From NCBI GenBank assembly GCA_013391845.1, contig CP058414.1:3024501-3088500 (forward strand): DNA of 64,000 bases. The letters are read 5' to 3'. Below, piece by piece: positions 36,696-44,534 of this stretch. A program made the translations under genes and the position numbers. The notes beneath the pieces were generated by a model. The model had not been told where the DNA came from and ran no database searches. It saw only the letters and a list, made by a program, of their open reading frames with translations. Position 1 is the first letter of the stretch; each line of letters opens with the position of its first letter. Source of the stretch: Pseudoalteromonas shioyasakiensis. GTDB lineage: Bacteria; Pseudomonadota; Gammaproteobacteria; Enterobacterales; Alteromonadaceae.

Positions 36696-39600
36696 ATGAA
36701 TACGGCACTGTTTTTCGTTGGAGAATGGCAAGTTACCCCGGCTACCAACTCAATCCGACGCGGTGAGCAAACAAAGCATCTTGAACCCAAGGCGATGGAT
36801 GTATTACTGCTGCTTTGCGAAAAACAAGGTGAGCTACTAACGAGCGAAGAAATCATCAGCCATTGCTGGCCAAATGTAGCGCTGGGTGACAACCCCCTGC
36901 ATAAAGTGATCACCCAATTACGTAAAGCCTTTGACGATAAAGCAAGCGATCCGCATTACATAGAAACCATTCGTAAACGCGGTTATCGAGTAATTGCCGA
37001 AATCAACTTTCCACTCAACGAAGAACAAAAAGCCAGCCAAACCAGTTGGCAAGGTGACTCGCCTTTTGTTGGCTTAAGTGCGTTTGCACCAGAGCAAGCC
37101 GATGTATTTTTTGGTCGTAACAAACAAATTGCCACCTTGTTACAGCGGGTATCGGCTCAAATTGAGTTTGGTCGCGCATTTTGCTTAATTTTAGGCGCCA
37201 GTGGTTCAGGTAAATCATCGTTAGTTAACGCAGGTGTATTGCCCGCTTTAATGTCGAGTAATGGCTACGATGGCATTAGAGTACACAGTTACTGCCAACT
37301 CGACTTTGCCGATGTGAGCAAAGAGCGCTTACTGCTTGATTTAGCCTCAACCTTGCTCGATTTAGAAGTAAACGACGCACCTGTACTTAGCGATATAAGC
37401 GCCGATGCGTTGGCTGAATTGTTATTAACAGATCCAGAACAGGTTATTTCCCGCTGTAAAGCAGCACTTGCAGCGCTAAATGCAGAGCGCACTACGCCCT
37501 ATCTATTTTTATTTATCGACCGGCTCGAAGTGCTATTGTCATCGCCGCTATTTAGCGATGACGAGCGCAACCAGCTGTTAGCACTTATTGAGCGCCTAGC
37601 AACAAGTGGCTGCATGATCATTTTTAGTGCCTGTCGTAATGACTTTTACCCGCAAGTAGTCAGTCAACCAAGTTTAATGGCAGGCAAAGCCAATGGCGCA
37701 CATTTTGATTTATTAGCGCCAACTCGCTCTGAGCTTAAGCAAATGATCCGTTTGCCAGCACTTGCAGCAGACTTAAGTTGGCAACATCACCCAGAGCATC
37801 ACACACCGCTTGATGAACAACTTTGTAACGATACTGCCAATAACCCTGATGCATTGCCGATGCTGCAATACACCTTGCAGCAGCTTTATTTACAGCGCAG
37901 CCCAGACAACGAATTATTGTTTTCTGAATACCAAGCCCTAGGCACTATCGAAGGAGCCATCGGCCAAAAAGCCGAACAGGTATTTTGCCAATTACCCAAA
38001 GACCAACAAACTGAACTTGCTGTAGTTCTTTCTAAGCTGATCACTTTAAACCCAGATGGCGAAACGCTCACCAGCCGTGCAGCACATTGGAGCGAATTAA
38101 CCAGCCCTGCTGCGACCAAGCTTGTTCAGGCTATGGTCGATAGTCGCTTGTTTGTATCACACCTTAAAAATGAGCAAGCCTGCTTTAGCCTTGCCCATGA
38201 AGCCCTGCTACGCCATTGGCAACGCGCCATAGATTGGGTGCAAGAGCACCAACAAAGCTTAGCAATTCAAAGTCGTGTGCAACTAGCCACCGGGCGCTGG
38301 CTGCTTGAACATAAACACAGCGACTTTTTATTAGCCCAAGGCAAACCGCTGCAAGAAGCACAAAGCCTAGTTAAAAACCCTATGTTTAGCTTATCGAGCG
38401 ACGAACAAGCGTTAATTAAAGCTTCTAATAAAAAAGCCAAACGTAAAAAACGCGTGTTACAAATAACGGCGGCTGCACTTGTGTGCTTAACCTTTATTGC
38501 CACATTTATGAGCGTGCGCAGCTATCACGCCGAACAAATAGCAAAACAAAAACGCCAAGAAGCTGAGAGTTTATTGGGTTTTATGGTCGGTGAATTTGCC
38601 GATAAACTCAGAAGCGTTAAGCGTATGGATTTACTGGATGGTATTAGCAATAAAGCCCTTGAGTATTTTACCAATCAAGACGAAGAAGCGGCCTCGTTGT
38701 TTGACTTTAGCGATAAACAAGCCGAGTTTAATAACCGTTTTCAATACGCTCAAACCTTAGAGGCCATGGGCGAAGTGGCGTACTCGCGCGGCAAAACCGA
38801 CGAAGCCTTCACCGCCTTTGAAAATGCCCGTGTTCGACTAGAGTCTTTACTAAAAATTCAACCTAATAACCTTGATTTACTAATGCTCGCTGGGGCTAAT
38901 GCTTTTTGGCTAGGGCAATTAAGCTTTGATAGCAGTGACTATACAGGCGCCGAGCCTTGGATAAAGCGCTACCAAGAACACAGCGAACAAATGTACAAAT
39001 TAGCACCCAACGATTTTAACTCAATTATGGAGTTATCTTACTCTTATAACTCGTTAGGTTCATTATACTTAAAACAATTTGACTACGCGCTCGCAAAGCA
39101 GAGCTTTACTGAATCTTTAAAACTTAAAAACCAAGCCCTTGAGTTAAAACCTAATAACAAAAATTTATTACGTGATAAGACAGATACCATCAGTTGGATT
39201 GCAAGTACTGAAGAAAACTTAGGGCATTTCAATGAAGCTCTCAAGATTTTTGAACATGCAGAAAATGAAGCAAGTAAAATGTTAACTAAGTATCCGGCCG
39301 ATGCTAGTGTATTAACATCCCTAGCATATAAACATATCCAGCAAAGCTACTTGTTAAGTTACTTCCCTGATAAATCAAAATCTTACGAAAAAGCAAAGCA
39401 AGCAACAGAAACGATTAACAAAGCAAGATTGCAAGATGTTCAAAATAAAACTATTGAACGGACATACTATCAGTTTCTAGCTTATCAACTTTCTCTCTCT
39501 GATAACCTAAATATAGACATTAGAGTTAGTGAAATAATAGAATTTTTAGACACCAACAAGTCATCTAAAAGTCAAATAATCAGTATAAAAATCAGCTTAA

Positions 39601-39938
39601 TAGAATATTTAATTAATAGAAAAAATATGAAAATGGCTTTAGAGATTTTAAAAAGCTTAGATGAAAATAATATGCTATCCAATGCGCTTGACATAGAAAA
39701 TGTACGACTTCATACAAGAATTTTGTTAATTAAAGCGAGTTTGGCTGAATCACAACAAGAAAAGAACTCTTTATGTACAAATGCAGTTACAACTCTAAAT
39801 AAAATAAGTAAAAAAACTAAAAGTATAAATTTTACTTTCCCATTAATTCAGGCATATACCTGCCTAAATAAATCACACGAAATAGAAGCAACCATTGTTC
39901 CGGTAAAAAAACTGGGAATAATTAATTTTCAACTATAA
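36696..39938 (+). CDS. ToxR-like winged helix + STAND NTPase + TM + TPR sensor protein
   Basis: This 1,080-aa protein starts with an OmpR/ToxR-type winged helix (residues ~5-102, ending IRKRGYRVIAEI). An nSTAND1-like NTPase follows: entry motif SPFVGLSAF 122-130, Walker A GASGSGKS 167-174, Walker B FLFIDRLEVL with D275, and the late HEALLRHWQRAIDW motif. One TM helix spans ~588-605, and then come TPR-like repeats facing the periplasm (~640-1060). DNA-binding and NTPase parts are cytoplasmic, so an outside signal could control transcription. Codons for the last ~230 residues are much more AT-rich than the rest. Its targets are probably the protease genes that follow. Similar proteins exist, but a pathway is not assigned. 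Confidence 0.85.
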   Translation: MNTALFFVGEWQVTPATNSIRRGEQTKHLEPKAMDVLLLLCEKQGELLTSEEIISHCWPNVALGDNPLHKVITQLRKAFDDKASDPHYIETIRKRGYRVIAEINFPLNEEQKASQTSWQGDSPFVGLSAFAPEQADVFFGRNKQIATLLQRVSAQIEFGRAFCLILGASGSGKSSLVNAGVLPALMSSNGYDGIRVHSYCQLDFADVSKERLLLDLASTLLDLEVNDAPVLSDISADALAELLLTDPEQVISRCKAALAALNAERTTPYLFLFIDRLEVLLSSPLFSDDERNQLLALIERLATSGCMIIFSACRNDFYPQVVSQPSLMAGKANGAHFDLLAPTRSELKQMIRLPALAADLSWQHHPEHHTPLDEQLCNDTANNPDALPMLQYTLQQLYLQRSPDNELLFSEYQALGTIEGAIGQKAEQVFCQLPKDQQTELAVVLSKLITLNPDGETLTSRAAHWSELTSPAATKLVQAMVDSRLFVSHLKNEQACFSLAHEALLRHWQRAIDWVQEHQQSLAIQSRVQLATGRWLLEHKHSDFLLAQGKPLQEAQSLVKNPMFSLSSDEQALIKASNKKAKRKKRVLQITAAALVCLTFIATFMSVRSYHAEQIAKQKRQEAESLLGFMVGEFADKLRSVKRMDLLDGISNKALEYFTNQDEEAASLFDFSDKQAEFNNRFQYAQTLEAMGEVAYSRGKTDEAFTAFENARVRLESLLKIQPNNLDLLMLAGANAFWLGQLSFDSSDYTGAEPWIKRYQEHSEQMYKLAPNDFNSIMELSYSYNSLGSLYLKQFDYALAKQSFTESLKLKNQALELKPNNKNLLRDKTDTISWIASTEENLGHFNEALKIFEHAENEASKMLTKYPADASVLTSLAYKHIQQSYLLSYFPDKSKSYEKAKQATETINKARLQDVQNKTIERTYYQFLAYQLSLSDNLNIDIRVSEIIEFLDTNKSSKSQIISIKISLIEYLINRKNMKMALEILKSLDENNMLSNALDIENVRLHTRILLIKASLAESQQEKNSLCTNAVTTLNKISKKTKSINFTFPLIQAYTCLNKSHEIEATIVPVKKLGIINFQL

Positions 39939-39954
39939 AAGCAAAGGAAAAAAC

Positions 39955-40332
39955 ATGAGTGAAGGTAAAGTTTACAATTTCACAGTAAATATTGAATTAG
40001 ATAGCAACAAAAAAGCTGTATTTACATACTTCCAAGATGGTCAACAAGTATCTGGTGGTGGGGTTGTTACAGAAAGAGATAGTCTTGGGGTTTACACCCT
40101 AAATGAAGAAACTCAAAAAAGAGGGTTCTTATTTTCTGCCGCTACATTTAGTAATCTTAAAGGTGACTGTGCTAAAGATTTCAGTTACGAGGTTACAAAC
40201 GCTGGCACGGTAATCAATATTTCAGATACCGATGAAAACAGCGGTACAGCATGTATGATCTTCACGGTTAGCTGCAATGGTGAGGAATATCAAAGCGAAG
40301 ATCCGCAATTTGAGAATAAAGACCGAGTTTAG
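39955..40332 (+). CDS. Small hypothetical protein with a DPQ-type C-terminal tail
   Basis: A 125-aa protein starting 16 nt after the STAND gene (AAAGGAAAA ribosome site), probably in the same operon. It is beta-rich (YNFTVNIELDSNKKAVFTYF), has three cysteines and no signal peptide. Its last residues, SEDPQFENKDRV, resemble the tails of the two secreted proteins downstream (SADPQVENKEEV and SADPQVKNED). No known family. Confidence 0.75.
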   Translation: MSEGKVYNFTVNIELDSNKKAVFTYFQDGQQVSGGGVVTERDSLGVYTLNEETQKRGFLFSAATFSNLKGDCAKDFSYEVTNAGTVINISDTDENSGTACMIFTVSCNGEEYQSEDPQFENKDRV

Positions 40333-40352
40333 TTAATAGAAATAACACCAAC

Positions 40353-40377
40353 AAAAGGCTCCACCAAGGAGCCTTTT
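40353..40377 (+). terminator. Rho-independent terminator
   Basis: AAAAGGCTCC-ACCAA-GGAGCCTTTT after the 125-aa gene. The 26 bases 40337-40362, which include the left arm, recur exactly at 42692-42717. Confidence 0.85.
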
Positions 40378-40458
40378 ATCAAGCCCCACAACCTATAAAA
40401 TCATCAGCTAAATACATACCAAAGGTTGTCACCAGAACAGAAAAGTGACACTATTGTA

Positions 40459-40479
40459 TTATTAAAATAACTTTAATAA
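40459..40479. promoter_or_regulatory. AT-rich inverted repeat before the subtilisin gene
   Basis: TTATTAAA-ATAAC-TTTAATAA, a perfect 8-bp inverted repeat 36 nt upstream of the protease start. It could be the operator for the upstream winged-helix STAND protein; inferred from position only. Confidence 0.35.
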
Positions 40480-40514
40480 TCATAACACTACATATTAAAA
40501 GGATTGTGTAAAAA

Positions 40515-42248
40515 ATGTATGTAAAACACGCACTATTAAGTTTTTGCCTCCTCGGTACTTTTAGTACGATTGCGGTTGAAAATCTTAACAACAATGACCC
40601 ACTGACTTCTCACCAATGGCATCTAAATACCAACGATTCTGCTAGTACTGGTCTTAACCTCGTTGACTCTGATTTAGTGGGTATAAAAGGTCAAGGTGTC
40701 ACCGTTACAATTATCGACGGTGGTGTAGAGTTAACCCACCCTGATTTGTGGTCAAATGTGACCTCTGGATCAATGAACTTACGTGATAGCAATCAGCCCC
40801 TTACTGATAGCAAAGGCCATGGCACAGCTGTTGCCGGTATTATTGCAGCGACCGAAAACAACAACCTAGGTGGCCGAGGCGTTGCTCCTTCAGCAAAAAT
40901 TATTGGTTTTAACTATTTAGAATCGCAATCAATCAGTAACTGGCTGCTTTCTCATGGCTTTTCAGATGATGAGCTTGCCAGCTCGCGCGTGTTTAATCAA
41001 AGCTATAGCAGTAAGCCAACATTGTTCACTAATGTCGACGCATCACTAACCATGAGCTTAAAAGAACACGCAATGAAGCAAGTTGTTTTAGACAGTAATG
41101 ATGGTTTAGGTGCATTGTTTATAAAATCCGCTGGTAATGCTTATCAACAATACAATACATTTATTGGCGATACTGAATTCCAGATTATGCCTTATGAGAA
41201 CCAAGAGCGTTTTAACAATTTTGGCCTTCCATTTCACAATGCCAATATTAGCGCTGACAATGCGAGCTTTTGGAACTTAGTGGTTTCTGCATACAATGCA
41301 GAAGGAAAATTAGCATCTTATTCTTCTGTTGGTGCGAATGTCTTTTTAACTGCACCAGGCGGAGAATATAGCCAAGATGGTGTGGGTATCACAACCACAG
41401 ATTTAACAGGTTGTGACTTGGGGTATAACAGAGGTCATGATAATACGCTAAATAACTTAGGTATTGATCCTTCTTGTGATGCGACCACAACAATGTATGG
41501 TACATCGGCCGCAGCGGCTAACACCTCAGGTGCTGTTGCACTGGTAATGTCTGCCAATCCTCAACTGGATGCGCGCACCGTCAAACATGTGTTAGCAAAG
41601 ACAGCTCGTAAAATAGATCAATCAAACCAAGGAGTCGCCCTTACTTTTACCGATAACAGCGATAATTTTGTGAGCTATTCAGCTATTGATGGCTGGCAAC
41701 AAAACAATGCAGGCTATAACTATCATTATTTTTACGGTTTAGGTGCAATTGATGTAGATGCAGCGGTTACCTTAGCGAAAGAAACAACCAGCAACTTACC
41801 CCCTTTAAAAATAACTGCATGGCAAACACATAATAATCACACCATCATTCCTGATGCGAGCTTAAATGGCGCGCAAAATAGTATGTCTAGCAATGAGGCG
41901 TTAACGATTGAAGCTGTACAGTTAAAGGTGTCGATTGATCACGCTCGTTTTAGAGATCTCGCTATTGAATTAATTTCTCCAGCAGGTACACGTAGCGTTT
42001 TATTAAGCCCTCGTACTGGCCTTATTAACATTAATAACGATAGCATCGAGAATGCTGTTTTATTAACTCAGCATTTTTATGGCGAGTCATCGTTAGGTGA
42101 TTGGAAAATTCGTTTAATCGATACTGATAAAGGTGATAGCCAAACGCTTTTATATAATGAAAAAACAGGTTTATTAAGTATGAATGACGAAAATAATAGC
42201 CTTGATGGCGTATTAAAATCGTGGTCGCTGCGTTTCTATGGTCATTAA
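40515..42248 (+). CDS. Secreted S8 subtilisin-like protease with P domain, no propeptide
   Basis: This 577-aa protein has a signal peptide (about 1-20) followed almost at once by the mature-type start NDPLTSHQWHLN, so the usual ~70-residue propeptide is missing. The catalytic triad is D68 (IIDGG), H102 (GHGTAVAG) and S331 (GTSAAAA); N208 is the oxyanion residue. A proprotein-convertase P domain covers ~430-577 (FRDLAIELISPAGT, GDWKIRLIDTDKGD). The downstream small secreted proteins may supply the foldase/inhibitor function. Its last codons are repeated as a remnant at 42727-42830. Confidence 0.9.
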   Translation: MYVKHALLSFCLLGTFSTIAVENLNNNDPLTSHQWHLNTNDSASTGLNLVDSDLVGIKGQGVTVTIIDGGVELTHPDLWSNVTSGSMNLRDSNQPLTDSKGHGTAVAGIIAATENNNLGGRGVAPSAKIIGFNYLESQSISNWLLSHGFSDDELASSRVFNQSYSSKPTLFTNVDASLTMSLKEHAMKQVVLDSNDGLGALFIKSAGNAYQQYNTFIGDTEFQIMPYENQERFNNFGLPFHNANISADNASFWNLVVSAYNAEGKLASYSSVGANVFLTAPGGEYSQDGVGITTTDLTGCDLGYNRGHDNTLNNLGIDPSCDATTTMYGTSAAAANTSGAVALVMSANPQLDARTVKHVLAKTARKIDQSNQGVALTFTDNSDNFVSYSAIDGWQQNNAGYNYHYFYGLGAIDVDAAVTLAKETTSNLPPLKITAWQTHNNHTIIPDASLNGAQNSMSSNEALTIEAVQLKVSIDHARFRDLAIELISPAGTRSVLLSPRTGLININNDSIENAVLLTQHFYGESSLGDWKIRLIDTDKGDSQTLLYNEKTGLLSMNDENNSLDGVLKSWSLRFYGH

Positions 42249-42261
42249 TAAAGGAGTTATG

Positions 42262-42687
42262 ATGAAAACTAACAACTATTATGTGTATGCTATTTTAATT
42301 TTTTCTGTTCTTTTTTCTGTCAATGTAAGTGCGGCAGGTATTACCTCAGGCAAAGCTATCTTGACTCAATTAGCAAGTTCCAATAATTCTAATTTAGCAG
42401 TGGGTAACATTATCACTGACCAACAAAATGGAGCTGGTTTACAGCTAACGGGCGATTTAGTGTTAAAACTTACAGAGTCAGTTTATTTTGCTGACATTGC
42501 AACTCGCTATCAGTTAACACTCAAACATCAGGTCAGTGATTTTTTTGTTGTGAGCGCCGATTCAGCTAACCTCAGCCAATTATTAGCTCAATTAGCGAAT
42601 GAACAAGCGATTATTCAAGTACAAATGGATACGCGAGAACTGGGTGAAAGTGCCGACCCGCAAGTAGAAAATAAAGAAGAAGTATAA
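42262..42687 (+). CDS. Secreted propeptide-like small protein, copy 1
   Basis: A 141-aa protein starting at ATG 42262 (AAGGAG upstream) with signal peptide NYYVYAILIFSVLFSVNVSA. The mature part has GDLVLKLTESV and IATRYQLTLKHQVSDFFVV, with a pattern (hydrophobic strand, helix, xVxVxxD) reminiscent of subtilisin propeptide/I9 inhibitors. It begins 13 nt after the stop of a protease that lacks a propeptide. It ends SADPQVENKEEV. The inhibitor or chaperone role is inferred. Confidence 0.75.
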   Translation: MKTNNYYVYAILIFSVLFSVNVSAAGITSGKAILTQLASSNNSNLAVGNIITDQQNGAGLQLTGDLVLKLTESVYFADIATRYQLTLKHQVSDFFVVSADSANLSQLLAQLANEQAIIQVQMDTRELGESADPQVENKEEV

Positions 42688-42707
42688 AACCTAGAAATAA
42701 CACCAAC

Positions 42708-42732
42708 AAAAGGCTCCTTAATAGGAGCTTTT
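42708..42732 (+). terminator. Terminator after copy 1
   Basis: AAAAGGCTCC-TTAATA-GGAGCTTTTG; one base of the stem is lost compared with the terminator at 40353. Confidence 0.65.
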
Positions 42733-42842
42733 GTATAACAAGAAAACAAGTTTATTAAATATGAATGATGTAAATAATAATCTTGATAGCGTATTAAAAT
42801 CGTGGTCGCTGCGTTTCTATGGTCACTAATAAAGGAATTATA

Positions 42843-43262
42843 ATGAAAACTAACAACTATTTTGTTTCTGCTATTTTAATTTTGTCTGTTCTTTTTTCTG
42901 TCAATGTAAGTGCGGCAGGTATTACCTCAGGCAAAGCTATCTTGACTCAATTAGTAAGTTCCAATAATTCTAATTTAGCAGTGGGTAACATTATCACTGA
43001 CCAACAAAATGGAGCTGGTTTACAGCTAACGGGCGATTTAGTGTTAAAACTTACAGAGTCAGTTTATTTTGCTGACATTGCAACTCGCTATCAGTTAACA
43101 CTCAAACATCAGGTCAGTGATTTTTTTGTTGTGAGCGCCGATTCAGCTAACCTCAGCCAATTATTAGCTCAATTAGCGAATGAACAAGCGGTTATTCAAG
43201 TACAAATGGATACGCGAGAACTGGGTGAAAGTGCCGATCCGCAAGTAAAAAATGAAGACTAA
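42843..43262 (+). CDS. Secreted propeptide-like small protein, copy 2
   Basis: A 139-aa near-copy of the preceding protein (start ATG 42843, AAGGA). From the end of the signal peptide to Val/Ile near residue 120 only a couple of residues differ. The C-terminus is shorter, SADPQVKNED. It lies in the second unit of the 581-bp duplication and is preceded by a dead copy of the protease 3' end. Confidence 0.75.
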   Translation: MKTNNYFVSAILILSVLFSVNVSAAGITSGKAILTQLVSSNNSNLAVGNIITDQQNGAGLQLTGDLVLKLTESVYFADIATRYQLTLKHQVSDFFVVSADSANLSQLLAQLANEQAVIQVQMDTRELGESADPQVKNED

Positions 43263-43278
43263 AACTAAAAAACTTCAT

Positions 43279-43305
43279 AAAAAGCTCCTTTCAAGGAGCT
43301 TTTTT
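43279..43305 (+). terminator. Rho-independent terminator after copy 2
   Basis: AAAAAGCTCCT-TTC-AAGGAGCTTTTTT. Confidence 0.88.
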
Positions 43306-43417
43306 ACATTTAAAAACAACAACTTAAAACCAGAAGATTACCAGAAGGTTAATTTGCACTTTTTTAAGTAACTTTATAGACACCAAAATCGTTTGCATCG
43401 GCAAAAAGGAAACGAAC

Positions 43418-44398
43418 GTGTCTACTAATAAAAATGAACAACCAAGCACTGCTAAATCAGAAGCGAAAAGCTCACTTGCGCAGTCTATCAATTCAGAGCA
43501 ACTTGCGCTGATTGCACAAATGTTTCAGAACATTCCTGAAGGAGTGTTTATCATTAATGGTCAAGGCACGTTTGAATTTGCAAACCCGATGGCGGCACAG
43601 CTTTTAGGTGACAACCAAGAAGCGTTAATCGGGCAAAACATTTTACATTACCTACACGACACCGACCGTGATAAATACATGTATACCCTACTTAGTTGGT
43701 TAGACCATAAAGACTCGCCGATAAGTCTTGGGCCAAACGAAGTTAAAATAAACCGTGCCGACAGTAAAACCCTTGAGGCGGATTTATGTATATCGAGCCT
43801 GCCAAAAAACATTGCCGTTGCAGAAAATTTATTTATTTGTGTATTACATGATTTATCATCACATAAAGAACAATATAATCGTTTAATTAAACAGGCTACC
43901 ACTGACCATTTAACCGGCCTTGCAAATAGATTAACCCTTGAGGAATCATTAAAAGAGCATTGGCAAGAAAGCGTACAAACCAACCAAGCTATTAGCACTA
44001 TATTAATCGACATCGATTACTTTAAATTATTCAATGACCGATTTGGTCATGTAAAAGGCGATAAATGCTTACAAAAAGTAGCAAGTATAATCGCAGAATC
44101 ACTCCCTTCTCGCGATTGTTTAGCAGCCCGTTATGGTGGTGAAGAATTCGCCATTATATTACCCCGCTGTCAAAAAGACACGGCCGCCGCCATTGCTAAA
44201 CATATTCAAATAAAAGTAAATAACATGCCATTTACTGATATAGGTTTACCAAGTGATTTTAGAATAAGTGTAAGCCAAGGAATTGCCTGTGAGTTTAATA
44301 ATCAATATCGTACTTCAGAGGCATTAATTTGCGCAGCAGATACTGCTTTATACCGAGCAAAAACAGAGGGTAGAAATAAAATAAGCATTAGCGCTTAA
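43418..44398 (+). CDS. Diguanylate cyclase with PAS domain
   Basis: This 326-aa protein starts at GTG 43418 (AAGGA 7-8 nt upstream). A PAS sensor domain (~30-145, IPEGVFIINGQGTFEFANPMAA) is followed by a GGDEF domain (TDHLTGLANRLTLEE, DIDYFKLFNDRFGH, active GGEEF), so it should make cyclic-di-GMP. It has no membrane segment. It follows the protease cluster after a terminator and seems to have its own promoter. Confidence 0.92.
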   Translation: MSTNKNEQPSTAKSEAKSSLAQSINSEQLALIAQMFQNIPEGVFIINGQGTFEFANPMAAQLLGDNQEALIGQNILHYLHDTDRDKYMYTLLSWLDHKDSPISLGPNEVKINRADSKTLEADLCISSLPKNIAVAENLFICVLHDLSSHKEQYNRLIKQATTDHLTGLANRLTLEESLKEHWQESVQTNQAISTILIDIDYFKLFNDRFGHVKGDKCLQKVASIIAESLPSRDCLAARYGGEEFAIILPRCQKDTAAAIAKHIQIKVNNMPFTDIGLPSDFRISVSQGIACEFNNQYRTSEALICAADTALYRAKTEGRNKISISA

Positions 44399-44534
44399 CT
44401 AAGTTAATATAATGTAAATATAGTGAGCTAAATAGCTTGTTAAGATAATCATATAGTATACTTTTATGTTATTTGTTTGTTCCTTTTTTATTGATAAACT
44501 GCGAAGCGAAATCAACGTCAGAAGGGATCCAACA

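Larger units (their letters stand above)
42146..43307 (+). repeat. Tandem duplication, two 581-bp units
   Basis: Unit 1 is 42146-42726 and unit 2 is 42727-43307. Each has the last ~30 codons of the protease gene, a GGTCAYTAATAAAGGA leader and a propeptide-like gene. The offset is 581 bp at both the left edge and the ATG. The coding cores are nearly identical; the remnant protease end and the 3' UTR have diverged. Confidence 0.9.
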
